Shown one piece after another: positions 22,625-27,522 of a stretch of 27,522 bases of DNA. How positions within the stretch are numbered: the first letter of the stretch is position 1; each line of letters opens with the position of its first letter. Under the pieces are notes generated by a model that saw only the letters and a program-made list of their open reading frames with translations, did no database searches and had not been told where the DNA came from. The stretch comes from a virus. A program made the position numbers and the translations under genes. Where the stretch lies: IMG/VR virus record IMGVR_UViG_3300021963_000533, positions 1 to 27,522 of that record, one strand, 5' to 3'.

Positions 22625-23169
22625 CAAACGTAAAAAACTATACTGATGAACAGTTACTTGCAAGAGTAAAGTCGCTATCAACGTATAAAAACATCCCAGC
22701 TGATATGTGGCTGTTATTTGTACGGTCCAATGAGGATGCAAATGATGTATTTGATGACAAAGTTTATATCTGGATTGGTCAAGAGTTTCAATTTGTAACC
22801 TCTTGTACAACAAATAAAGGCAACAAAGGAACTGCGGTTATGGAGGCTGATCGTTGGAACTATGATGCTTATGCTTATGGACTTCATAGGGGCAAGATGG
22901 AAGCATTAAGGCAAGTTGCTAAGGTGCCATATCGAAGAGATTATACTTCAGATGGTAAAACAAACCCCACTACTCGATTAATGGATGATATTATATTCAT
23001 GAATATTCATGGTGCAACTTATAACAAAGGATCTCAACAAGTAGCCACTAAGATAGGCGGTTGGTCTGAGGGTTGTTTGGTCCTTAATAACAATCCTGAC
23101 TATGAACGTATGGTTAAAATGGCAAAGGATTATGCAAGAGTTTCAATATGTTTAATAAATGAATTTTAA
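22621..23169 (+). CDS. putative endolysin with L,D-transpeptidase-like Cys active site, 182 aa
   Basis: Likely peptidoglycan-acting enzyme. The C-terminal half holds FMNIHGATYNKG (His130) and, 18 residues later, GGWSEGCLVLNN (Ser149-Glu150-Gly151-Cys152). This is close to the L,D-transpeptidase/YkuD signature His-x(14-17)-[S/T]HGC, with Glu where the second His usually sits. The N-terminal half (YIWIGQEFQFVTSCTTNKG) has strands like those of the same fold. There is no signal peptide, so export would depend on the holin-like proteins just upstream. The gene follows them with a 4-nt overlap. It could act as a peptidase rather than a transpeptidase; substrate is unknown. Confidence 0.65.
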   Translation: MTNVKNYTDEQLLARVKSLSTYKNIPADMWLLFVRSNEDANDVFDDKVYIWIGQEFQFVTSCTTNKGNKGTAVMEADRWNYDAYAYGLHRGKMEALRQVAKVPYRRDYTSDGKTNPTTRLMDDIIFMNIHGATYNKGSQQVATKIGGWSEGCLVLNNNPDYERMVKMAKDYARVSICLINEF

Positions 23170-23172
23170 GTT

Positions 23173-23442
23173 ATGGCAAAAAAAGTAGGCAGACCTCGTA
23201 AAGTACAGGTTAACATTGAAGAGGATAAAACTGATATTATTATAAAGACCAACAAAGCTGAGGTTGAGTATCATAAAGACGGTATAAACCAAGAGCTTGA
23301 TTATGATGGTAAAAAAGTAGATGTTAACATCAAGCAAGATGAGACAGGAACTCATGTAAAGATTGAATCTGAAAATAAACTTTTAAAAGCTATTGCAACA
23401 CTGGCATCTAAGTTTGTTGTAAAACGGTTTAAAAAGAAATAG
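23173..23442 (+). CDS. AT-hook-like basic small protein, 89 aa
   Basis: The N-terminus reads AKKVGRPRKVQV, containing GRPRK, the core of an AT-hook that binds the minor groove of AT-rich DNA. The rest alternates charged strands (EDKTDIIIKTNKAEVEYHKDG, DVNIKQDETGTHVKIE) and ends in a basic helix (LLKAIATLASKFVVKRFKKK). It lies 3 nt after the endolysin gene and is the last gene of the late operon. Possible DNA-binding, packaging-associated or regulatory role; the AT-hook match is short and could be fortuitous. Confidence 0.55.
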   Translation: MAKKVGRPRKVQVNIEEDKTDIIIKTNKAEVEYHKDGINQELDYDGKKVDVNIKQDETGTHVKIESENKLLKAIATLASKFVVKRFKKK

Positions 23443-23547
23443 TATTCGGATACTTACCATTAGAACAGTTACCGGATCATTTTAATACACCCGCTATGGT
23501 TAATGGATTAGGGAGTCCCTGGTCGCCCACACTTAGCGGGTTTTTTT
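23441..23547 (+). terminator. structured terminator of the late operon
   Basis: ACCCGCTA (23489-23496) pairs perfectly with TAGCGGGT (23534-23541), followed by a T-run to 23547. The 37-nt loop contains its own small hairpin (AGGG/CCCT around AGT, ~23510-23520). A separate 5-bp hairpin, AGTAT-TCGG-ATACT, sits on the stop codon at 23441-23454. This ends the late transcription unit before the early promoter. Confidence 0.72.
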
Positions 23548-23611
23548 ATATCATTTAGTTGACTTCAACAGTTATTAACATCCACTTGTTAATATTATTT
23601 TTGTTTAATTA

Positions 23612-23642
23612 TTTGCATATATAAAAATAACTATTAACTTTG
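23612..23642 (+). promoter_or_regulatory. host-type (Bacteroidota) early promoter
   Basis: TTTG (23612-23615), 19-nt spacer, TAACTTTG (23635-23642): an exact match to the Bacteroidota consensus TTTG / TAnnTTTG with normal spacing. Transcription would start near 23648-23650, giving a ~20-nt A/T-rich leader before the ATG at 23668. Confidence 0.82.
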
Positions 23643-23662
23643 TTCTATAATTATTAACAAAG
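23638..23662 (+). promoter_or_regulatory. operator-like inverted repeat over the early promoter
   Basis: CTTTGTT (23638-23644) and AACAAAG (23656-23662) form a perfect 7-bp inverted repeat with an 11-nt spacer. The left arm overlaps the -7 box and the right arm lies in the leader, a good place for a repressor site. The cognate regulator is not identified. Confidence 0.5.
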
Positions 23663-23667
23663 CAAAT

Positions 23668-24018
23668 ATGAAAAAGCAATTTATTAAAGAATGTTCTCAC
23701 TGTTCAGGATCAGGGAGAATTGTTGAAAATGACACTTGTGATCAAGATCCAAGATTTGATTATGCTTATGACTGTATTCAATGTGATGGTGAAGGAACTT
23801 ACATTGATGAGGATGAACTTGAGTGTATTATTGACGATGTTAAAGACATGATTGAGGGTATGGTAACTCGTATTAGAATAACCTCAGATGCTATCAAAGA
23901 TTGTACTCGTGGTCAATTACATTACTTAGCTTCTAAGTACAGAAATAAATTAGACACTCAGGCTCGTGCATTAGGTCGCCTTGAGATGTATTGTGCTAAC
24001 CTTAAATCTTTTTTGTAA
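23668..24018 (+). CDS. DnaJ-type zinc-finger protein without J domain, 116 aa
   Basis: Two CxxCxGxG repeats, C9SHC12SGSG and C36IQC39DGEG, reproduce a pair of DnaJ zinc-centre motifs and should bind one zinc. The remaining ~70 residues form an acidic then basic helical region (DELECIIDDVKDMIEGMVTRIRI, LHYLASKYRNKLDTQARALGRLEMY). No J domain is present, so it is not a complete co-chaperone. It could bind host chaperones, nucleic acid or RNA polymerase. It is the first gene of the early operon and its stop overlaps the next ATG (TAATG). Confidence 0.7.
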   Translation: MKKQFIKECSHCSGSGRIVENDTCDQDPRFDYAYDCIQCDGEGTYIDEDELECIIDDVKDMIEGMVTRIRITSDAIKDCTRGQLHYLASKYRNKLDTQARALGRLEMYCANLKSFL

Positions 24019-24116
24019 TGGATAGTAGAGGAAAAGCCGTACAAGATGTTTTCGTGGCATCTGTGGCACTTTTGACAATTTTAGGTATATTGATATATAT
24101 TGGCATAATTGGATAG
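24018..24116 (+). CDS. tiny membrane protein, 32 aa
   Basis: A 32-residue ORF: polar N-terminus MDSRGKAVQDVF, then a single hydrophobic segment (VASVALLTILGILIYIGIIG) to the end. The ATG overlaps the upstream stop by 1 nt and the next ATG comes 1 nt after its stop, supporting real coupled translation. Function unknown. Confidence 0.5.
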   Translation: MDSRGKAVQDVFVASVALLTILGILIYIGIIG

Positions 24117-24117
24117 C

Positions 24118-24333
24118 ATGAGAGAGCCTAAAATCAACTTAGCAATTATCAGTTACTGGGATAACTTTGATGAAGTAAGATATAATAACTATTTAAAAAT
24201 ATTAAGAAATGTGGACAATACACTATCACGGATACATTGGAGGAGCTTGGAGGATATTAAAAAAGACTGTGCAAGCAGACTCAGAATGGGAAGCTCGAAG
24301 GATGAGCAACCTATGGGAGAAATTAATAATTAA
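24118..24333 (+). CDS. small hypothetical protein, 71 aa
   Basis: Not recognised. It is a basic soluble polypeptide, MREPKINLAIISYWDNFDEV at the start, with the C-terminal third (from about residue 45) lower in apparent protein quality. A TTG nine bases upstream is in frame, but the ATG directly after the previous stop is more natural. The last 125 nt overlap another credible ORF (24209-24358) in a different frame, so one of the two may be spurious or the end of this one may be wrong. Confidence 0.42.
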   Translation: MREPKINLAIISYWDNFDEVRYNNYLKILRNVDNTLSRIHWRSLEDIKKDCASRLRMGSSKDEQPMGEINN

Positions 24334-24358
24334 AATTGAAAGGCATGAATCAACTTAA
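24209..24358 (+). CDS. Trp-rich small protein, 49 aa, overlapping frame
   Basis: A 49-aa ORF too short for usual gene calling. It encodes a Trp/Arg/Lys-rich helix-like peptide: MWTIHYHGYIGGAWRILKK, then EWEARRMSNLWEKLIIKIERHE. Its composition looks more protein-like than the overlapping end of the 71-aa frame, and similar short Trp-rich proteins occur in Bacteroidota phages. It overlaps the start of the following HTH gene by 14 nt. Confidence 0.45.
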   Translation: MWTIHYHGYIGGAWRILKKTVQADSEWEARRMSNLWEKLIIKIERHEST

Positions 24359-24533
24359 GATGTACAGGTGCATTAGACTCATGCAGATGTTACAACATAA
24401 ACCAAGGTATATCCATACCATTGCAAGGTACTTGAATGTATCAGAGAGAGCAGTGTACAGATACTTTGATTTGTTTAAACAGTTAGGATATACAGTAAAT
24501 AAAAATAATAATAAATATAAATTAGAAATATGA
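24345..24533 (+). CDS. small HTH DNA-binding protein, 62 aa
   Basis: A 62-residue winged-helix/HTH_11-like domain: RCIRLMQMLQHKPRYIHTIARYLNVSERAVYRYFDLFKQLGYTV, with the turn at YLNVSERAVYRY as in the N-terminal domain of DeoR/WYL-type regulators, followed by a wing-like NKNNNKYKLEI. The ATG at 24345 is preferred over an in-frame TTG at 24336. It is the best candidate in the early operon to act at the inverted repeat over the early promoter, but that is inference. It joins the next gene by an ATGA overlap. Confidence 0.7.
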   Translation: MNQLKMYRCIRLMQMLQHKPRYIHTIARYLNVSERAVYRYFDLFKQLGYTVNKNNNKYKLEI

Positions 24534-24805
24534 AAACAGCATTACAGCAAGCATTTGCAAGATTAGAGGAGTTACATCCATCACTGTTTGACATACACAC
24601 TGAGAAGGGCAGAACATTTGTCAATGAGTTTAGTAAGTTTTTAGAGGTGGAGAGAGAGCAGATATTAGATTCGAGACTTGATGGTTTCAAAAATTCAGCG
24701 GAAGGATGGAATGGTGAATATCCATTTGAAGGAATGACAGATTATTACATTTCATTAGACATTAAAAATGATGATTATTACAAAGAAACCTTTAAATCAG
24801 AATAG
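24530..24805 (+). CDS. small early protein, paralogue 1, 91 aa
   Basis: An acidic helical protein of a type common in Bacteroidota phage early regions: MKTALQQAFARLEELHPSLF at the start, a helix FVNEFSKFLEVEREQILDS, an AEGWNGEYPFEG turn and the end YYKETFKSE. The next gene begins MKTAVEWLV and ends YYNETFKSE, so the two are probably tandem duplicates, with the second lacking the middle. A 29-nt direct repeat covers the end of each. Function unknown. Confidence 0.65.
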   Translation: MKTALQQAFARLEELHPSLFDIHTEKGRTFVNEFSKFLEVEREQILDSRLDGFKNSAEGWNGEYPFEGMTDYYISLDIKNDDYYKETFKSE

Positions 24806-24813
24806 AATGAAAA
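24785..24813 (+). repeat. 29-nt direct repeat, copy 1
   Basis: The stretch from GAAACCTTTAAATCAG to AATAGAATGAAAA spans the last codons of paralogue 1 and the start of paralogue 2. An identical copy lies at 24987-25015, 202 bp downstream. Confidence 0.9.
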
Positions 24814-25007
24814 CAGCAGTAGAATGGTTGGTACAACAACTAAGTAAAGAATGGCAACTTGAAGATAGAGATTTATATTTAATTGAACAAGCTAAAAAAA
24901 TGGAGAAAGAGCAAATAATTGAAGCATGGAATAATGGGTATGATGAAGAAGACAGAGCAACAAGCAACCCAAACCAATACTACAACGAAACCTTTAAATC
25001 AGAATAG
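24807..25007 (+). CDS. small early protein, paralogue 2, 66 aa
   Basis: A 66-aa acidic helical protein, MKTAVEWLVQQLSKEWQL, then LYLIEQAKKMEKEQIIEAWNNGYDEEDR and the end YYNETFKSE. This pattern (short helix, IIEAWNNGY, YYNETF) is widespread as a small phage protein of unknown role. The frame is open to 24768, but the ATG at 24807, just after the preceding stop, is clearly the start by comparison with its paralogue. Confidence 0.65.
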   Translation: MKTAVEWLVQQLSKEWQLEDRDLYLIEQAKKMEKEQIIEAWNNGYDEEDRATSNPNQYYNETFKSE

Positions 25008-25015
25008 AATGAAAA
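24987..25015 (+). repeat. 29-nt direct repeat, copy 2
   Basis: Identical to 24785-24813. It spans the stop of paralogue 2 and the first codons of a 23-codon ORF, consistent with a duplication that carried the stop/start junction. Confidence 0.9.
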
Positions 25016-25080
25016 TAACAAACCCAACCCGTTTAGTCTTAGCATGGAAAGCTATGGCTTACACATTAAAATTTAATTGA
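25009..25080 (+). CDS. possible micropeptide, 23 aa
   Basis: ATG within the second repeat starts MKITNPTRLVLAWKAMAYTL, ending 23 residues later. It resembles short NP-x-RL-x-LAWKA peptides in related phages, but it may be a remnant of a third paralogue that lost its body. Weak call. Confidence 0.3.
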   Translation: MKITNPTRLVLAWKAMAYTLKFN

Positions 25081-25081
25081 T

Positions 25082-25261
25082 ATGAAAAAATACAGAGTAT
25101 GGCTTGAGGATGCCATGGAGGAAGAGTTAGGATTTTGGTGGTATTGCTACCTTGATGATAATGGATGCCTGCAAGATTACAATTATCCAGATGATATGCC
25201 GGATACATTAGAATGGTTTATTGAAAATGGTTATAAGGTAGAGGAGGTGACCAATGGCTGA
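25082..25261 (+). CDS. small acidic Trp-rich protein, 59 aa
   Basis: A 59-aa acidic soluble product: KKYRVWLEDAMEEELGFWWY, two cysteines in WYCYLDDNGCL, and a C-terminal DTLEWFIENGYKVEEV helix. Not recognised. It begins 1 nt after the upstream micropeptide stop and overlaps the next small ORF by 8 nt. Acidic, DNA-mimic-like composition is noticeable, but no family can be named. Confidence 0.5.
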   Translation: MKKYRVWLEDAMEEELGFWWYCYLDDNGCLQDYNYPDDMPDTLEWFIENGYKVEEVTNG

Positions 25262-25337
25262 AGAAGCAAAAATGGCACTGTTAATTGCAGCAGTTGGTTT
25301 TATATTAATACTTATTGGATTATGGAAGAAATCATAA
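25254..25337 (+). CDS. tiny membrane protein, 27 aa
   Basis: 27 residues: MAEEAKMALLIAAVGFILIL then IGLWKKS, a single membrane span with an acidic N-terminus and basic C-terminus. Overlaps the previous gene by 8 nt and the DnaA-like gene by 16 nt. Unknown function. Confidence 0.45.
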   Translation: MAEEAKMALLIAAVGFILILIGLWKKS

Positions 25338-25684
25338 AATACATCGAAGAGAATAACCTTACTAAGGTTAGCCGTAAAAGAGAGGTAATCTATCCCAGAT
25401 ACTATCTTTACAATAAACTAAGGGAACAGGCTTACACCCTTCATCACATTGCTAAGATATTCAATAAAGATCATTGTACTATCTTACATGGGATTAAAAT
25501 ACATAAGCTATTTACAAAGCAAAAAGATAGGATCTATTATCAAATAACTGAAAAGGAACGTGACTTGTTTGGAGATAAACACCTTATAAGACCATTGCAT
25601 ATTGAGGTACTTGATTGTGAGGATCTAAAAACATTAAAGCTCATAAAAAAAAGAATCAGATTGAATTTATATGAGTATATTTGA
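25322..25684 (+). CDS. DnaA domain IV-like DNA-binding protein, 120 aa
   Basis: Residues ~17-66 match the DNA-binding domain IV of DnaA: SRKREVIYPRYYLYNKLRE, a helix-turn-helix with TLHHIAKIFNKDHCTILHG where NKDHCTILHG corresponds to the DnaA signature (R)DHTTVLHA, then a basic KIHKLF helix. No AAA+ domain is present. The rest is a charged helical C-terminus (LKTLKLIKKRIRLNLYEYI). Such truncated DnaA-like proteins could recognise the phage origin or compete with host DnaA. A terminator and a candidate iteron region follow directly, supporting a replication role. Confidence 0.78.
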   Translation: MEEIIKYIEENNLTKVSRKREVIYPRYYLYNKLREQAYTLHHIAKIFNKDHCTILHGIKIHKLFTKQKDRIYYQITEKERDLFGDKHLIRPLHIEVLDCEDLKTLKLIKKRIRLNLYEYI

Positions 25685-25705
25685 CAGCTTTGTTTTATTA
25701 TTAAT

Positions 25706-25737
25706 AACCCCCTTGCAAACGAGTGAGGGGGTTTTTT
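25706..25737 (+). terminator. intrinsic terminator of the early operon
   Basis: AACCCCCT (25706-25713) pairs with AGGGGGTT (25726-25733) around a 12-nt loop, followed by a T-run. It lies 21 nt after the stop of the DnaA-like gene. Confidence 0.88.
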
Positions 25738-25741
25738 ATTT

Positions 25742-25933
25742 AGGTACTTTGGTACTTTATAACTTTTCTCTATACTATATATATTTATTTTTTTTACTCT
25801 TTTTATAAATTTCACTTTTTTCAAAAAACGGTTTTCAATGTGTACTTATGTACCTAATGGTATTCAAACCCTTATAAATACTAAGTTTTTTTAGGTACTT
25901 ATCAAGGTACTTATAAAAAATTACTATGTACTT
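25742..25933 (+). other. candidate replication origin: GGTACTT repeats and AT-rich DNA
   Basis: Within ~190 non-coding bases there are seven copies of a GTACTT-type unit: AGGTACTT at 25742, TGGTACTT at 25750, TGTACTTA at 25841, an inverted AGGTACAT at 25849-25856, AGGTACTTA at 25893 and 25905 (12-bp spacing), and TGTACTT at 25927. Between copies 2 and 3 lies a very AT-rich, T-tract-rich stretch (25759-25830) that could unwind easily. It follows the DnaA-like gene and precedes a primase gene, as an iteron origin would. An operator array is the alternative. Confidence 0.5.
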
Positions 25934-25965
25934 GTATCATATATGAAAATTTATATTTATATTTG
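25932..25965 (+). promoter_or_regulatory. host-type promoter for the predicted small RNA
   Basis: TTG at 25932-25934, 23-nt spacer, TATATTTG at 25958-25965, an exact TAnnTTTG -7 box. The spacing is at the long end of the known range. Start of transcription near 25970. Confidence 0.5.
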
Positions 25966-25969
25966 TGAA

Positions 25970-26061
25970 CGGTTCGGTCTGACAACATAGAACCTAAAGA
26001 AGTTATCAAACCTCTTAATGAATTTGGAAGTCAGACCCCAAAGGATTTAGGAGGTTTTTTT
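25970..26061 (+). ncRNA. predicted ~90-nt structured small RNA
   Basis: A non-coding stretch bounded by a host-type promoter and a T-run (26055-26061). Pairings: GGTCTGAC (25976-25983) with GTCAGACC (26030-26037), perfect 8 bp; AAACCTC (26008-26014) with GAGGTTT (26051-26057), perfect 7 bp; and CCTAAA (25993-25998) with TTTAGG (26045-26050). The first and second pairings interlock, giving an H-type pseudoknot or alternative folds. It does not match an RNA family I know. It sits 19 nt upstream of an HNH nuclease gene. No ORF of note is present. Confidence 0.5.
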
Positions 26062-26079
26062 ATGTAACTAAAATTATAT

Positions 26080-26673
26080 ATGATACAAAAAAGAAGGTTA
26101 GTAAGTAGTTCTAAAAAACTATATGTTTTTAAAAGAGATAAGTACACTTGTCAATATTGCGGTGTTAGTGGAAGTGAAATTGATTTGGAATGTGATCACA
26201 TTTATCCTGTTTCAAAAGGTGGTACAAATGACATTACTAACCTAACTACTTCATGTATGACGTGTAATAGAAAAAAAAGTGATAGTGTTGATTGGGATTT
26301 AAATAATGTAAATAATGATTTTGTTTATTTTTGGGATACACGTAAGGAGAATTATGTTGAAAGAGAAGTAAATTTATTACAAAACAAAGATATATTACTT
26401 GGTTTTTATAAAATTAATAAAAGTGATGTTTTAAAAAAAGAAATTTTTGCTTACAAATTGAATATACATGATGAGTTAAACCCTCACCAAATATTGAAGT
26501 TAAATTTAACAGACACGCAAATTTTAAGTATAAAGTATTACTATTCATATCAGCAAATGTCAAATGATTATGCACAAAAAGCATGGACTTGTAATAGAAT
26601 ATTTGCAAAAAGTAAAGGATTTGGTGTTTTGCCTTTAACATTTTTTGAATTACCAATAGTAAATAAGTATTAA
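26080..26673 (+). CDS. HNH endonuclease, 197 aa
   Basis: The N-terminal ~70 residues are a complete zinc-stabilised HNH domain: C24QYC27, ECDHIYPVSKGGTNDITNL with Asp39-His40 and Asn54, and C59MTC62NRKK with Asn63. DNA-cutting activity is expected. Residues ~75-197 have no domain I recognise; they include a KYYYSYQQMSNDYAQKAW segment. This could be a free-standing homing endonuclease, a packaging-associated HNH or a defence/competition nuclease. The gene is visibly more AT-rich than the virion genes and lies between the origin-like region and the primase gene, with no gap to the latter (stop TAA then ATG), so it may be a late insertion. Confidence 0.85.
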   Translation: MIQKRRLVSSSKKLYVFKRDKYTCQYCGVSGSEIDLECDHIYPVSKGGTNDITNLTTSCMTCNRKKSDSVDWDLNNVNNDFVYFWDTRKENYVEREVNLLQNKDILLGFYKINKSDVLKKEIFAYKLNIHDELNPHQILKLNLTDTQILSIKYYYSYQQMSNDYAQKAWTCNRIFAKSKGFGVLPLTFFELPIVNKY

Positions 26674-27522
26674 ATGATTGTATCTATTTTCAAAAAGGTT
26701 ACTGAGACCACCAACCCATTTAACAGAGATGTGTTATTCTGTTTAGATAGGATAAAATCAGGAAAATCAAAGGAGTTAGTTGAAACAATAAGATCATTGC
26801 CTACAAAAAATGAGCAGAATCCTTATAAGATGCAGCTCCCTGGGGTGTGTTTCAATGGAACATTCACCAAGAGGAGTATTAATGGCATAGATAAAAGGTC
26901 TGGATTGATAATTTTGGACTTTGACAATATGAGTTGCATGGCTGAGGCTATTCAATTCAAAGCTGAACTAATAAAAGATCAGTATATTTTTTCAGCTTGG
27001 ATAAGTCCATCAGGTAAAGGAGTTAAGGCTCTTGTTAAGATACCAACAGAAGGAGATCACAAAGGATATTTCAATTCATTATCTAATTATTTTGACTCAG
27101 AATATTGGGATAATAGTGGCAGCAATATAGATAGATTTTGTTATGAATCTTATGACCCTGATTTGTATGTAAATATTGACTCAATTCAATGGGATAAAAT
27201 TGAAGAGCCAGAACTTGAGGATATTGGGTCTATTGATGTTGTTGTTCCAATCAAATCAGACAATCGTATTATTGAAAATCTTGTTAAGTGGTGGGATAAA
27301 AAGTATGGAATGATTGAAGGTCAAAAGAATAATAACCTTTTCAAGTTAGCTATTGCATTCAATGACTTTGGCATCAATAAAAGTGAGTGTCAAAACATGC
27401 TACTCAGATATGATGAGGGAGGCAAAGAGAATGAGATAAATAAAATAATAAATTCAGCTTATAAAAGAGTTGCTCAATTTGGAACTAAATTCTTTGAGGA
27501 TAATGATACCAGGAATAAAATT
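26674..27522 (+). CDS. BT4734/VirE-N-like replication primase-helicase, 5' part
   Basis: The gene starts at the ATG directly after the HNH stop and is still open at the window end (283 codons visible). The N-terminus IVSIFKKVTETTNPFNRDVL, then LPGVCFNGTFTKRS, GLIILDFDNM (~76-85) and FSAWISPSGKGVKALVKIP (~107-125) is the BT4734/BF3469-like (VirE N-terminal) domain found on Bacteroidota mobile elements, related to archaeo-eukaryotic-type primase folds; DFD and the SPSGKGVKALV strand are its usual signatures. A primase C-terminal-like helical part follows (NNLFKLAIAFNDFGI). A helicase domain is expected beyond the window. Confidence 0.8.
   Translation, partial: MIVSIFKKVTETTNPFNRDVLFCLDRIKSGKSKELVETIRSLPTKNEQNPYKMQLPGVCFNGTFTKRSINGIDKRSGLIILDFDNMSCMAEAIQFKAELIKDQYIFSAWISPSGKGVKALVKIPTEGDHKGYFNSLSNYFDSEYWDNSGSNIDRFCYESYDPDLYVNIDSIQWDKIEEPELEDIGSIDVVVPIKSDNRIIENLVKWWDKKYGMIEGQKNNNLFKLAIAFNDFGINKSECQNMLLRYDEGGKENEINKIINSAYKRVAQFGTKFFEDNDTRNKI

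Noticed and set aside
23443-23547. tRNA or attachment-site-like structure
   Set aside because: The sequence cannot be folded into a tRNA cloverleaf with a T-arm consensus, and no integrase is present; a structured terminator explains it better.
23496-23558. 20-codon ORF within the late terminator
   Set aside because: It lies inside the terminator stem-loop and has no conserved features.
25742-25933. CRISPR array
   Set aside because: The repeats are only 6-9 nt, irregularly spaced and partly inverted; no spacers of equal length and no cas genes.

Overview
The window is a 27.5-kb piece of a tailed double-stranded DNA phage, most likely a siphovirus-like phage (or closely related prophage) of a Bacteroidota host, in the Flavobacterium/Cytophaga/Chitinophaga range. 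The reasons are: AT-rich sequence; A/T-rich leaders almost without Shine-Dalgarno sequences; host-type TTTG-N19-TAnnTTTG promoters; and Bacteroidota-type phage families (DUF3127 ssDNA-binding-like protein, BT4734/VirE-N-like primase, XkdF-like prohead protease, DUF1566 lectin-like tip). No integrase, tRNA, CRISPR array or insertion sequence was found. No database search was possible, so family names rest on motif recognition.

Layout. (1) 1-3.2 kb: recombination and DNA-handling genes, with an ERF annealing protein, a PD-(D/E)XK exonuclease, a ParB/Srx-fold protein, a DUF3127 OB-fold protein and small proteins. (2) 3.2-4.6 kb: small membrane and hypothetical proteins around a divergent sigma-factor-like protein. 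(3) 4.6-6.2 kb: terminase small and large subunits. (4) 6.25-13.5 kb: two large tail or baseplate proteins, the tape measure and a tail-completion-like protein. (5) 13.5-15.9 kb: fibre, lectin-like tip and neck-like proteins. (6) 15.9-17.1 kb: two paralogous genes on the minus strand, the only minus-strand genes. (7) 17.2-22 kb: prohead protease fused to an acidic scaffold-like tail, major capsid, tail tube, portal and connector. (8) 22-23.4 kb: lysis cassette with holin-like membrane proteins and a putative cysteine endolysin. (9) 23.6-25.7 kb: a separately promoted early operon of small proteins ending in a DnaA-domain-IV-like protein. (10) 25.7-26.1 kb: an intergenic region with a terminator, about seven GGTACTT-type repeats (candidate origin) and a predicted ~90-nt structured RNA. 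(11) 26.1-27.5 kb: an HNH endonuclease and the 5' part of a BT4734-like primase gene that runs off the window.

The most striking signal is an identical 10-mer, TACAATATAG, found exactly five times on the plus strand, each time exactly 2 nt before an ATG (genes at 4172, 6257, 13554, 17186 and 19772). One copy directly follows a terminator and another sits at a divergent gene start, which is where late promoters are needed. If TACAAT acts as a -10 element, transcription would start at the A of the ATG, giving leaderless late mRNAs. The sigma-like gene at 3634-4185 ends directly on the first copy and is the obvious candidate reader. This would be a phage-specific late-gene switch in a host whose own promoters look different.

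The virion genes also run in roughly the mirror order of a classical siphophage (tail, tape measure, neck, chaperone-like pair, protease, capsid, tail tube, portal), although nearly all lie on the plus strand.
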